Below the pieces are notes generated by a model. The model was not told the origin of the DNA. It was given only the letters and a program-made list of their open reading frames with translations, and did no database searches. Of a stretch of DNA of 56,943 bases, positions 8,420-17,297 are shown piece after piece. Source of the DNA: Oscillospiraceae bacterium (GTDB taxonomy: Bacteria > Bacillota > Clostridia > Oscillospirales > Oscillospiraceae); NCBI GenBank assembly GCA_020025715.1, contig JAHHRQ010000005.1:1-56943 (forward strand). The letters are read 5' to 3'. How positions within the stretch are numbered: position 1 is the first letter of the stretch; each line of letters starts with the position of its first letter. Made by a program: the position numbers and the translations under genes.

Positions 8420-9567
8420 ATCAGGAAAAAGTAAAAACTCCCTTGCTTCGCAGAAGCGGCTTCCAGTCACTTATTGCCTCTCTGCTGTGCATCATAATCG
8501 GTCTTTTAATAGGCTACATTGTTCTGCTTATAATTAACCCTGCCGGTGCAGGTGAGGCAATAACCACCATTATCAAAAACTTCTTCACTTACAACAAGCC
8601 TAAAACCCAGCTCAAATATTTAGGCAGCACCCTTGTAAAAACAGCACCTCTTATCATGTGCAGCCTTTCCGTGCTTTTCGCATACAAGGCAGGTCTTTTC
8701 AATATCGGTGTTGCAGGTCAGTACGTTGTAGGTGCCGGCGCAAGCCTTTACTTTGCTTTAGGTCTGGGTATGCCCTGGTATGTGTGCCTTATCGCAGCTA
8801 TCATTGCAGGCGCTCTTCTCGGTGCAATTTCCGGTCTTTTAAAGGCCCTGTGCAACGTAAACGAAGTTATTTCCTGCATAATGCTCAACTGGATAAGCCT
8901 TTATCTTGTTAACATCCTTTTAACCCCTGTAAAAGAACCTACCAGTCCCTACACCTTTGTGCTGAGTTCGGCAAATCCCGACGCTGTTCTTCCCAGCATG
9001 GGACTGGACTCCCTTTTCAATAACAATCAGTATGTTACCATAGCCATTCCTCTTTCTATTCTGGTGGCCGTACTTGTATGGGTTGTGCTGGAAAAGACAA
9101 AGCTCGGATATGAGCTGAAGGCCACGGGCTTTAATAAAAACGCCGCAAAATACTGCGGTATGAAGGAAAAGAAAAATCTGGTTCTCACCATGGCTATTTC
9201 CGGTGGTCTTGCCGGTATGGGTGCCGCACTTCTCTTCCTCACCGGCTTTGAGCAGTGGTCCTGCACTCAGTCAGCAGTCCCTGCAACGGGCTTTAACGGC
9301 ATTTCCGCCGCCTTCCTCGGCGGTTTGAACCCCATCGGCGCAATCTTCTCTTCATTCTTCATTCAGCATATTACCGTGGGCGGTGCCTATGTTGATAAAA
9401 CAATGTACTCTGCCCAGATTTCCGATCTTATCTCTTCCCTTATAATTTACCTCTGCGGTTTTGTGTTCTTCTTCAAGTACGCTCTCAACAAGCGGCTTGA
9501 CCAGAGAGATGAGAAAAAAGCGGCACTTAAAGCTGCCGACACTGAGGAAGGAGGAGAAAACAAATGA
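8416..9567 (+). CDS. Nucleoside-type ABC importer permease 1
   Basis: A 383-residue polytopic protein of the BPD_transp_2 (RbsC/NupP-like) family. About ten hydrophobic segments are visible, and the conserved core around YKAGLFNIGVAGQYVVGAGA (residues 92-111) is typical of the family. It forms half of the membrane channel for the importer encoded by its neighbours. The ATG overlaps the ATPase stop (GTGA at 8416-8419), and its own end overlaps the next permease by 4 bases, so the three genes are translationally coupled. Confidence 0.92.
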   Translation: MNQEKVKTPLLRRSGFQSLIASLLCIIIGLLIGYIVLLIINPAGAGEAITTIIKNFFTYNKPKTQLKYLGSTLVKTAPLIMCSLSVLFAYKAGLFNIGVAGQYVVGAGASLYFALGLGMPWYVCLIAAIIAGALLGAISGLLKALCNVNEVISCIMLNWISLYLVNILLTPVKEPTSPYTFVLSSANPDAVLPSMGLDSLFNNNQYVTIAIPLSILVAVLVWVVLEKTKLGYELKATGFNKNAAKYCGMKEKKNLVLTMAISGGLAGMGAALLFLTGFEQWSCTQSAVPATGFNGISAAFLGGLNPIGAIFSSFFIQHITVGGAYVDKTMYSAQISDLISSLIIYLCGFVFFFKYALNKRLDQRDEKKAALKAADTEEGGENK

Positions 9568-10505
9568 TATTACTTCTTCAGTACACTCTTATTTTTGCCT
9601 CCGTTTTGATGCTGGTTGCTCTGGGCGGCTGTTTCTCCGAACATTCCGGTATTATTAACATCGGTCTTGAAGGTATAATGGTAATGGGCGCTTTGGGCGG
9701 TGCTCTCACAATGAAGTTCCTGCCCGGCGATACCTCCGCCTTCATGATGATAGTTCTGGTAGTTTTGGCCTCTGTAATAATGGGCTCCATTTATTCCCTG
9801 CTTCTGGCAGTTGCTTCCATTAACTTTAAGGCTGACCAGACACTGGTAGGAAGCGCCATGAACCTTCTGGGCGCAGCAGGTGCCACAGTCTTTGTAAAGG
9901 CTATGAACACCGCTGAGTGCGTAGATAACGTTTCCTCTACTATCCAGTACATAAACGCAAAGAAAGCTTTCCTCGTAAATATAGGCGGCTTTGAATTCAA
10001 CTGGTTCATGCTGCTTGCTCTTCTGGCACTTATTTTTGCATATGTGACTTTGTACAAGACCCGCTTCGGTCTCCGCCTTATGGCCTGCGGTGAACATCCT
10101 CAGGCAGCAGACAGCGTTGGTATCAATGTCCAGAAAATGCGCTACGCCGGTGTTCTCATTTCCGGTGCTCTCGGCGGTCTGGGCGGTATCGTGTACATTA
10201 CCGCAGGTGTCAGCGAGTGGAAGTTTGAAAACGGTGTTGCAGGCTTCGGCTTCCTCGGTCTTGCCGTTATGATCTTCGGTCAGTGGAAGCCTATAAAGAT
10301 TGCTCTGGCGGCTCTCCTCTTCGGTATGTTCCGTGCGCTGAGCAACGTTTACGGCGGCATTGATTTCCTCAGTGCAATGAATATTCCCGCCGCTGTTTAC
10401 AACATGCTGCCTTACATCATTTCTCTTATTGTTCTGGCCTTCACCTCCAAGAAGTCAAGAGCTCCTAAGGCAGAAGGTATCCCCTACGATAAGGGTATGC
10501 GCTGA
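9564..10505 (+). CDS. Nucleoside-type ABC importer permease 2
   Basis: A 313-residue BPD_transp_2 permease, the partner of permease 1. The family motif HSGIINIGLEGIMVMGALGG lies at about residues 27-46, and about eight membrane segments follow. GGAGGAG just upstream overlaps the end of permease 1, with a 4-base gene overlap (ATGA at 9564). The order binding protein, ATPase, permease, permease matches nupNOPQ-type purine nucleoside uptake systems. The exact nucleoside is not deducible. Confidence 0.92.
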   Translation: MILLLQYTLIFASVLMLVALGGCFSEHSGIINIGLEGIMVMGALGGALTMKFLPGDTSAFMMIVLVVLASVIMGSIYSLLLAVASINFKADQTLVGSAMNLLGAAGATVFVKAMNTAECVDNVSSTIQYINAKKAFLVNIGGFEFNWFMLLALLALIFAYVTLYKTRFGLRLMACGEHPQAADSVGINVQKMRYAGVLISGALGGLGGIVYITAGVSEWKFENGVAGFGFLGLAVMIFGQWKPIKIALAALLFGMFRALSNVYGGIDFLSAMNIPAAVYNMLPYIISLIVLAFTSKKSRAPKAEGIPYDKGMR

Positions 10506-10540
10506 AAGTTCTCCGGGAACTGACGCAATTTATAAACTAA

Positions 10541-10582
10541 AACGGGATAGCATAACGATATGTTATGCTATCCCGTTTTTTG
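10541..10582 (+). terminator. Terminator between the nucleoside importer and the convergent TRAP cluster
   Basis: A perfect 16-base stem (AACGGGATAGCATAAC and its complement) has a five-base loop and a following T-run. It sits between convergent genes and has As on its left side, so it probably works in both directions. Confidence 0.93.
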
Positions 10583-10612
10583 CTATTTACAGTATTGGCT
10601 TATGAAACGCGC

Positions 10613-11644
10613 TTACTTTTTCAACACTCTGTTGTAGTTTCTGCCTATTGCATCCCACAACTCAATGGGGTCCTTTGCAGCAACAGATGTACCGAGACCG
10701 CCTCTGTATGTCCATGTTCCCAGACGGTCAACGCCCAGTTCTTCGTACATGTCCACTACCTTATCGATCTGTGCGAAATCATCGGGGCGCTGGCTGTAAC
10801 CCATGATCCAGCGTTCAGACTCTTTGCCGTACTTTTTGGCAATGGCCACAGTGCGCTCTGTAATCTCTCTGAAAAAGCTCTCAGGCAAATTCCACTTGAT
10901 AATGGTAGTTGAGAACACATCGAAATACGGGCATGCAGCCACCATTTCCCAGTTGTCATATCCGCGCAGCTCTGTCACATAATAGCTGTTCAAGGTTGCA
11001 TGAACGCAGCATGTTATCTCAAGTTTGGGATTATACTCCTTTAATGCCTTGGATACGATTTCCAGAGTTTTAAGAGCCTCTCTCCAGCGGAACTGCTTTA
11101 CATCATCATTCATGAACTTGGGCATTTCATATCCGTAGTAATCTTCAAACTTCTTCATGCACTCAGGGCAGCGGCAGGCCCAGTCATCACCGGCGCCGCC
11201 GGTGATAGAAGCGTAGGCCTTGGGGTAGGCATAGTGAGGCTCATCCCAGAAGAAACCGTCTATCTCGGTTTCTCTTGCAAGCTTCATGCAGATGCCCTTG
11301 AAGTAATCACGGAAAGAATTTGTGTTGAAACATGCAGCGTTCAATACCTCTCCCGTATATGCGGACACCTGACGGTGATGGATATTATTCTGAAGGAAGA
11401 GGCTGACCTGCTCTCCTCCGAAATACTTACCGACACCCCATGTATCAGCCAGAACTCTGAGGCCCAGCTCATGTGCCTTTTTAACAATGATGTTTATATT
11501 GGGGAACCAGAAATCAATGTCAAACTCAGTAAGAGCCAGAATAACGGTGTCGCATCCGTGCTCTATCATCTCTTTGAAGTCCTGCTCTGCATGCTCAACA
11601 TAGTTTATGCCGTAATAGCTGATAGCGGTATGTTTTATAGCCAT
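10613..11644 (-). CDS. Putative TIM-barrel glycoside-hydrolase-like protein with CxCxxC motif
   Basis: A 343-residue cytoplasmic protein (no signal peptide) that looks like a (beta/alpha)8 barrel. It opens with a short strand and ISYYGINY, and repeats strand-helix units such as LGLRVLADTWGVGKYF. A candidate acidic catalytic site is GFFWDEP at about residues 130-136. A CRCPEC cluster follows at about residues 157-162, a feature seen in some GH-like enzymes of the GH42-related kind. I cannot place it in a named family. It is the last gene of the TRAP-linked operon, 10 bases after the Gfo/Idh/MocA gene, with GAGGGA 7 bases before the ATG. A role in breaking or rearranging the imported substrate is inference. 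Confidence 0.7.
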   Translation of the reverse strand: MAIKHTAISYYGINYVEHAEQDFKEMIEHGCDTVILALTEFDIDFWFPNINIIVKKAHELGLRVLADTWGVGKYFGGEQVSLFLQNNIHHRQVSAYTGEVLNAACFNTNSFRDYFKGICMKLARETEIDGFFWDEPHYAYPKAYASITGGAGDDWACRCPECMKKFEDYYGYEMPKFMNDDVKQFRWREALKTLEIVSKALKEYNPKLEITCCVHATLNSYYVTELRGYDNWEMVAACPYFDVFSTTIIKWNLPESFFREITERTVAIAKKYGKESERWIMGYSQRPDDFAQIDKVVDMYEELGVDRLGTWTYRGGLGTSVAAKDPIELWDAIGRNYNRVLKK

Positions 11645-11654
11645 TGTTTTTCCC

Positions 11655-12731
11655 TCACTTGTTCATATATATAGGCTTTCCGGCAGCCACGGAATCATAG
11701 CAGCGTACCATGGCCTCGACGGTCTGGCGATGCCACTGAAGATTGATTTTGGGCTGCTTATTTTCAAGGATACAGTCGCAGAATTCGTCCATCATACCTA
11801 TCCATTCATCAAAGTAGGTATACTGAACAGCATATCTGTTATTGGGTCCGCCGCAGTAGCTGTCATTAGGTCCGAAGCAGTCGGCCTGGATTACACCCTC
11901 AGTACCCACTATGGAGAAGTTAACCTCCATACGTTTGGGGTGAAGATCCCAGTCTACGGGCAGCTTGGTCTTTGCCTCATGCCGTGACCATGAGGGGTCA
12001 AGAAGGAACTTGCAGCCGTTTTTCATCCGTCCGGTTACATAAATAACATCCTCTTCCTCAATATCTCTTATGTTGTCTGCCACATCAGCAAAAACATAGT
12101 CGTAATCGCTGTTGGTTACCCAGCGCAGCATATCGAATATATGAGGATGGTCGCTGAGCGCACCGCCGCGGAAACGCTTGTCACCGTCTTTAAGCGGTAT
12201 GCGCTTACCGTAGGAAATTTCGGGATTGCCCTGCCATGGGAAAGCCCACACAGGAGAAAGAGTAATATTGGTTGCGTTGAAGGAAATTATATCGCCTATT
12301 GCTCCGCTGCGGGCAAGCTCCAGAGCCTTGGCGCAGCTGGGGTTATAGTGCATTTCCAGCTCTACCTGACAGATAACGCCGGCTTTTTCAACCATCTCTA
12401 TCATTCTGTCATACTCTTCCAGATCAAAAGTAGGAACCTTCATGGAGAGCATGTGTTTACCGTATTTGCAGCAAAGCTCCATATCTCCGTAATGGCGGAA
12501 GTTTTCGCTGGCAATAATAACGCCGTCAATTTCAGGATGTGCTTTCAGCATTTCCTCGGTGGACATATAAATCGGCACATCATAGCCGTAAGCTTTAAAG
12601 TTCTCTGCCACTTCTTCTGTGGCGCATGATACGGCGACCCAGTTTATTCTCTGGTTGTCATGCAGGGTTTGATAGTATTTCCGCACATGAGCATGAGTCA
12701 GGGACGCGATTGCAAGATTTACCTGTTTCAT
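11655..12731 (-). CDS. Gfo/Idh/MocA-family oxidoreductase
   Basis: A 358-residue protein with an N-terminal Rossmann-like domain (residues 1-120) and the C-terminal alpha/beta domain of the family. The GGALSDHPHIFDML block near residues 178-191 matches the catalytic GGxxxDxxxHxxD region. Two departures are notable. The nucleotide loop reads ASLTHAHV instead of GxGxxG, and the usual EKP is MKVP, so the Glu is replaced but the Lys is kept. Members oxidise or reduce sugars and cyclitols with NAD(P). The ATG at 12731 follows GGGGGT; the in-frame upstream ATG at 12791 lies inside the previous gene. It lies 2 bases after the hypothetical gene, so it is in the same operon. Confidence 0.88.
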   Translation of the reverse strand: MKQVNLAIASLTHAHVRKYYQTLHDNQRINWVAVSCATEEVAENFKAYGYDVPIYMSTEEMLKAHPEIDGVIIASENFRHYGDMELCCKYGKHMLSMKVPTFDLEEYDRMIEMVEKAGVICQVELEMHYNPSCAKALELARSGAIGDIISFNATNITLSPVWAFPWQGNPEISYGKRIPLKDGDKRFRGGALSDHPHIFDMLRWVTNSDYDYVFADVADNIRDIEEEDVIYVTGRMKNGCKFLLDPSWSRHEAKTKLPVDWDLHPKRMEVNFSIVGTEGVIQADCFGPNDSYCGGPNNRYAVQYTYFDEWIGMMDEFCDCILENKQPKINLQWHRQTVEAMVRCYDSVAAGKPIYMNK

Positions 12732-12733
12732 AT

Positions 12734-13513
12734 TCAGACCCCCACATTTGTATATTCTAAGCTGCTGCTGGAAACAGCGGCAGCCTCGCACACCTGTTCA
12801 ATATGTGCATATTCCTCGCGCAGATCATCTATGCGGCTCAGGTCTGATAAGGCCCAAAGTACAAATCTGATGCAGTCTGCCTCTGTATTGTCCATGCCGT
12901 AAAGTTCAAAATCTATCTCGTTGTAGACCTTGGTTTCCTTGCCTTTAAGAACATAGATAGGATATTGTACCATCTGGGTATCAACAGGCAGGTCGGAAGC
13001 AACTCCGTTTCTGGCAACCACCTCATGGAGCAGAACAGGCTCGCTGCCGTCAGGAGAGAAGCCCAGCTCCATGCTTGCTTTCACATTATTCTCTGAGGAC
13101 ATGATGCAGTTTGTATATACATCACCGCTGAAGTCTGCAAAAACCTTGTTTATGCGGCTGCGGGTAACAAACTCAAACAGGTTTGTTTCAAAAACCATTA
13201 TATCTTTGAGGCTGCAGGTGAAATTGTCTCTCGGAACTATGTGATGAATACGCATTGCCAGTGCCGGAGTTACAACCTTTCTGTCCAACAGGCCTCTGAG
13301 CTCAGAGTAGCGGCGCTTTAACTGCCAGTGGAACATCGGCACGTTTATATAGCCGTCAAAATCAAAGGTCTTATTAAAATCATAAAAGAAACAGAAATTT
13401 CCTTTATTGCATTTGAGCTTGAGCGCACCGTCTACAAGCTCCGGCTGCAGATTTTCAGCGGCAGAATATTTTTCTGCCATTTTAATCAGGCTTGTACAGA
13501 AATTTTTATCCAT
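12734..13513 (-). CDS. Unrecognised protein of the TRAP-linked cluster
   Basis: A 259-residue soluble protein; I do not recognise the family. It has no signal peptide or membrane span. The sequence alternates short strands with charged helices, and the central part (about residues 85-180) looks beta-rich. There is a hydrophobic, acidic C-terminal helix region (FVLWALSDLSRIDDLREEY). It begins 18 bases after the SIS gene upstream, with AGAGGGA before the ATG, and ends 2 bases before the dehydrogenase ATG, so it is almost surely co-translated with it. Its position suggests a partner or accessory enzyme of the dehydrogenase; that is inference only. Confidence 0.75.
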   Translation of the reverse strand: MDKNFCTSLIKMAEKYSAAENLQPELVDGALKLKCNKGNFCFFYDFNKTFDFDGYINVPMFHWQLKRRYSELRGLLDRKVVTPALAMRIHHIVPRDNFTCSLKDIMVFETNLFEFVTRSRINKVFADFSGDVYTNCIMSSENNVKASMELGFSPDGSEPVLLHEVVARNGVASDLPVDTQMVQYPIYVLKGKETKVYNEIDFELYGMDNTEADCIRFVLWALSDLSRIDDLREEYAHIEQVCEAAAVSSSSLEYTNVGV

Positions 13514-13531
13514 AGCTTACTTCCCTCTAAC

Positions 13532-14284
13532 TCACAGCATCTTTATACGGCTGCTGTATTTTTCCAGATTCTTTTTATTAAATTCGTCACCGCCCGGTAC
13601 ATTTGCGCTGCGCCAGAACGGAGGCTCTATACCCTTTTCAATGCAGAGTTTTGCACATTCTATCTCAAGTCTGTGGGCAATGTAGAAGTCGGTCAGGTTG
13701 GAGATAGGTCCGATGGGCGTCTCAAATCCGTCAAGCTTAACCACTGTATCGCCCAGAGGATTGTAGTCGTCTATACATACATCTGCAAAATCATAAAGAT
13801 TTTTGTGTGAAGGATGTCTGAGTTCATAGTCCTCAGGTATGCCTTCCTGCCACTGAATGGAAGATACCGCAATTATCTTAACGCCCCGCTCTTTAGCCTC
13901 CATGGCTGCATCTATGGTGGCGGCGTTGGTGCCTATGTTGTGGTATATTATCAGGACATCGTCTTTCTGCAGGTTATAATAGTCCATAATGGCTCTGCCG
14001 AAATTCACGCATCTTTCAAATGCCAAATATTTCTGAGCCTGATTGAAAACGGAAAGGCCGGTCTCCATGCAGGGGTTAATATTGCACAGGCCGCCGGCGC
14101 GGAAGAACATTTCTCCCACAGGCAGAGTTGTATGTCCGCCGCCGCCGTAAACATTTATAAGGCGGTCGTTTGCTATGGCCTCGGTCATAAGCTCGGCAGC
14201 CGCTTTTATGTTATCATACTGCTCGTCTTCAATCTTATTTAAAAGCTCAATTACTTTAGGTAAATATCCGTTAGATTTATCCAT
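13532..14284 (-). CDS. SIS-domain (UPF0309-like) sugar isomerase or phosphosugar-binding protein 1
   Basis: A 250-residue single SIS domain protein. The phosphosugar-binding loop area reads INVYGGGGHTTLPVGEMFFR at about residues 40-59. A second SIS block is VLIIYHNIGTNAATIDAA, where the usual Ser/Thr-rich loop (STSG) is HNIG, an unusual change. It ends in the YSSRIKML tail shared with the second SIS gene at 15231-15962. SIS proteins isomerise or bind phosphorylated (often amino) sugars. ATG 14284 has GGAG 11 bases upstream and is preferred over GTG 14296, which abuts the GGAG. The gene lies between the PfkB kinase and the unrecognised gene in one operon. Confidence 0.85.
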   Translation of the reverse strand: MDKSNGYLPKVIELLNKIEDEQYDNIKAAAELMTEAIANDRLINVYGGGGHTTLPVGEMFFRAGGLCNINPCMETGLSVFNQAQKYLAFERCVNFGRAIMDYYNLQKDDVLIIYHNIGTNAATIDAAMEAKERGVKIIAVSSIQWQEGIPEDYELRHPSHKNLYDFADVCIDDYNPLGDTVVKLDGFETPIGPISNLTDFYIAHRLEIECAKLCIEKGIEPPFWRSANVPGGDEFNKKNLEKYSSRIKML

Positions 14285-14292
14285 ATTATCTT

Positions 14293-15213
14293 TCACTCCG
14301 TTTCTGTTGTTTCAAGTTTTATAAAGCCTGCACCAAGCTCTTCTTTTGTCGGTAAACCCGGCATCACATATTTTTTTCTGATGCTGAGTGCAGAGGCATT
14401 TATACCGTATTCAACCGCTTCGGGCAAATCCATACCAAGCAGCACGGCAACTGCAAGAGCTGCGTTAAATGTGTCTCCTGCGCCTGTGGTATCTTTTACC
14501 TCACATGGAATTGAGGGGAACTTAATGCTCTTTCCGTTTTCAATAAGCAATGCTCCTTCACTTCCCAGAGTAACCACGGCAGTATTTATACCGTGCTTTT
14601 TAAATATATCTCGGAATGTTTCTGCGCCATTTTCGCTCTCGCCCAGAATTACCGATGCCTCGGTGCGGTTGGGCGTTATGAGAAAGCATTTTCTGAGCAG
14701 TTCGCTGTCCATTTTATAGGCAGGTGCCGGATTTAATATGACAGGTATGCCGTATTTTTCTCCGATTTCCACCGCTGCATAGTTGCATTCCTCAGGATAC
14801 TCATTATTCAAAAGCAGCATATCGCTTTGAGCCAGCACATGCTCATTGTCGCGGATAAATTGCGGCGAGAGCTGTTTTGAAGCCCCCTGATAGACAGTAA
14901 TGCGGCTTTCGCCTGTTTTGTCCGTCAGGATGTCGGCATATGCCGTTCTTGCGTTTGAAATCACCTGAGCAAAGGGCAAAACGCCCTCTTTTTCCAAAAA
15001 GCGCAGACACTCTCTGCCCTCTTCATCATCTCCCACACATGTTAAGAAATTTACCTCCGCCCCCAGCCTTGCAGCTGCAACAGCCTGATTGAAGCCTTTA
15101 CCTCCCGGTTCTGTGTAAAGCTCTTCGGCAATAATAGTTTCACCGGGTGCGTGGAAATGGTCTGTTTTCAGAAAAACAGATCGTCCGCACAAACCTAATA
15201 CAGAAATTCTCAT
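14293..15213 (-). CDS. PfkB-family (ribokinase-like) carbohydrate kinase
   Basis: A 306-residue kinase. The N-terminal substrate signature GGKGFNQAVAAARLGAEV lies at about residues 35-52, and the C-terminal catalytic signature DTTGAGDTFNAALAVA at about residues 245-260 holds the catalytic Asp and anion hole. The family phosphorylates sugars or nucleosides with ATP; the full GGKG-NQA motif is most like ribokinases. ATG 15213 has AGAGAAG upstream and is preferred over ATG 15240, which overlaps the preceding SIS gene. It probably phosphorylates the compound brought in by the TRAP transporter or a product of its oxidation. The exact substrate is unknown. Confidence 0.9.
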   Translation of the reverse strand: MRISVLGLCGRSVFLKTDHFHAPGETIIAEELYTEPGGKGFNQAVAAARLGAEVNFLTCVGDDEEGRECLRFLEKEGVLPFAQVISNARTAYADILTDKTGESRITVYQGASKQLSPQFIRDNEHVLAQSDMLLLNNEYPEECNYAAVEIGEKYGIPVILNPAPAYKMDSELLRKCFLITPNRTEASVILGESENGAETFRDIFKKHGINTAVVTLGSEGALLIENGKSIKFPSIPCEVKDTTGAGDTFNAALAVAVLLGMDLPEAVEYGINASALSIRKKYVMPGLPTKEELGAGFIKLETTETE

Positions 15214-15230
15214 AAAATCACTTCTCTTAA

Positions 15231-15962
15231 TCAAAGACATTTTATCCGGCCGCTGTATCTTTCTATAAGGCTTTGGTTGTATTCTGTTCCGCCCGTAATA
15301 TTTCCGCTGAGGTATATGGGCGGTTCAATATTCTGTCTGAGCGCCATATCAACCGCCTCAACAAGAATACTGTTTATAATGAAGGTTCCTGTAACCGTAG
15401 AGACCGGAGTCATTTTTACGCTCAGCCCCTCCGGTTTGAGACAGGCATCGCCGTATGGCGCTGCATTGTCAATACAGACGTCGCAGATGTCCTGCAAATG
15501 CAGGCCCAGCACACTTCGGGAATTCTGCCCCAGATACGCATCCGAGGCTATTCCTATGAGCTTTATGCCCTGCTCTTTTACTGCGGCCGCCACCTCCACC
15601 GGAACACCGTTTATCCCTGATGTAGAAACGCAGATAAACGTATCTTCCGGAGAGAATTTCATATCCCGCAGCACTTCCTGGGCGTGACCGCTTTCCTTCT
15701 CCAGATGGCTGCTCCATGAGGCGCTCTCGTGGAGCATAAGCGGTTCATTAAAGACCGGGCTCACACAGGCAAGCCCTCCCGCTCTGTAAAAAGTCTCCTC
15801 CGCTAAAATATGGGAGTGTCCGCAGCCAAAGACATATATAAGCCCGTCATTTGAGATGGTGTCTTTTATCATATCTGCCGCTTTTATCATCTTTTCTCTC
15901 TGGGTGCTCAGTATTTTTTCTATTGCAGATGTAAGTACCGCCCCATATTCATCCATAAGCAT
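15231..15962 (-). CDS. SIS-domain (UPF0309-like) sugar isomerase or phosphosugar-binding protein 2
   Basis: A 243-residue SIS protein, more canonical than its paralogue. The first loop is IYVFGCGHSHILAEETFYRA near residues 42-61, and the second is FICVSTSGINGVPVEVAAA with the expected STSG. It shares the C-terminal YSGRIKCL tail and the IEPPIYLSGN block with SIS protein 1 (IEPPFWRSAN there). GGAGGA lies 9 bases before the ATG at 15962. It follows the TRAP large permease by 45 bases and precedes the kinase by 17, so it is in the same operon. Two diverged copies suggest two related substrates or a heteromeric enzyme. Confidence 0.87.
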   Translation of the reverse strand: MLMDEYGAVLTSAIEKILSTQREKMIKAADMIKDTISNDGLIYVFGCGHSHILAEETFYRAGGLACVSPVFNEPLMLHESASWSSHLEKESGHAQEVLRDMKFSPEDTFICVSTSGINGVPVEVAAAVKEQGIKLIGIASDAYLGQNSRSVLGLHLQDICDVCIDNAAPYGDACLKPEGLSVKMTPVSTVTGTFIINSILVEAVDMALRQNIEPPIYLSGNITGGTEYNQSLIERYSGRIKCL

Positions 15963-16007
15963 AGGAAAGCTTCCTCCGTTCAGCTCTGTGAGATAAAAGT
16001 ATTCTTT

Positions 16008-17297
16008 TTAATTTGTACCGTACATCAGATTCGGTATAAACGTCGAAAATCCGGGTACATATGTTATAAGCAGTAAAACTGCTACTGCCACCGCAATAAA
16101 CGGCCATATTTCCTTTATCATCTCTGAGGTCTTCATTTTGAGCAGACCGGAGACCATAAAGATATAGGTTCCGAAAGGCGGGGTAATTGCAGCAAGACCA
16201 ACGTTGAAGCACATCATAAGTCCGAAATGGGTAATGTCTATTCCGAGAGCGCGGACAACAGGTGCAAGCAGAGGTGCAATAACTATCATCGCCGCCATTG
16301 CATCCATGAAGCAGCCCACTATTAAGAACAGGATGTTGCACAACAGCAGGAACAGATATTTGTTGCTGGTGAAATTCAAAAGCAGCTGTGTGAGCTGGGA
16401 GGGAATGGTCTCCCAGGACATATAGTAGCTGAACAGGTTTGCAGCACAGAGAATGAGCATTACGGGAGCTGTGGAAGTTACAGCCTCGGTCATTATCTGG
16501 GGCAGTTTTTTCAGATCCAGCTTTTTATAAATAAACTTTCCTACAAAGAGAGAATAAAAAGCCATAAGAACTCCGCCTTCGGTTGCGGTGCATACACCGA
16601 AACGGAGAGCCATGATAAGGCCGAAGGGCAGGAAAAGCGCCCACGCTGCCTGAAGGAACAGGCGAAGGAGCTGTTTTCCGGGCATCATTTTTTTCCTTGC
16701 GCCTACATAGTGGCGTTTTTTGGATATGACGTAGTTTAAAACCAAAAATGCTACGGCAAGCAGAAGCCCCGGAACATATCCTGCCGCCAAAAGCCGTCCT
16801 ACCGAGCATTCGCACATACAGGCAAACAGTATCAGGTTTATGCCGGGAGGAATTATAGGTGTAATGCAGGCAGTTGCAGCAGTAATTGCGGCAGAATAGG
16901 GCTTACTGTAACCGTATTTGAGCATTTCAGGCACCAGAACTTTACACTCCATAGCGCAGTCTGCGGCGCCTGAGCCGGAAATTCCGCCCATAAGAGTGGA
17001 TATAAGCACGTTAACATGGCCTAAACCGCCGGTAAGATGACCGACGAGACCATCGGCAAACTCCATAAGCTTTTCGGATATGCCGGAGTAGTTCATAATC
17101 GCGCCGGCTGTAATAAAGAAAGGAATAGCCATCAAAGACTGTGACTCACAGCTGGCGAGAAGCTTTTGTGCAATAACCGTAGCGCTTATATATGGGTCCA
17201 TTAAAAAATACGGAATACACACCATCATCATTGCAAAAGCACAGGGAACGCCTAAAAAGAAAAGTATAAGCGCACCGATTATGGGCCATATCGTCAT
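16008..17297 (-). CDS. TRAP transporter large permease (DctM type)
   Basis: A 429-residue, very hydrophobic protein with about 12 membrane segments, the transport channel of a tripartite ATP-independent periplasmic transporter. Family hallmarks are the opening GALILFFLGVPCAFAMMMV and the loop SGISGSGAADCA near residues 104-115. TRAP systems use ion gradients to import carboxylate-containing compounds. Its ATG overlaps the DctQ stop by 4 bases (17294-17297). It belongs with the binding protein and small permease just upstream. Confidence 0.95.
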   Translation of the reverse strand: MTIWPIIGALILFFLGVPCAFAMMMVCIPYFLMDPYISATVIAQKLLASCESQSLMAIPFFITAGAIMNYSGISEKLMEFADGLVGHLTGGLGHVNVLISTLMGGISGSGAADCAMECKVLVPEMLKYGYSKPYSAAITAATACITPIIPPGINLILFACMCECSVGRLLAAGYVPGLLLAVAFLVLNYVISKKRHYVGARKKMMPGKQLLRLFLQAAWALFLPFGLIMALRFGVCTATEGGVLMAFYSLFVGKFIYKKLDLKKLPQIMTEAVTSTAPVMLILCAANLFSYYMSWETIPSQLTQLLLNFTSNKYLFLLLCNILFLIVGCFMDAMAAMIVIAPLLAPVVRALGIDITHFGLMMCFNVGLAAITPPFGTYIFMVSGLLKMKTSEMIKEIWPFIAVAVAVLLLITYVPGFSTFIPNLMYGTN

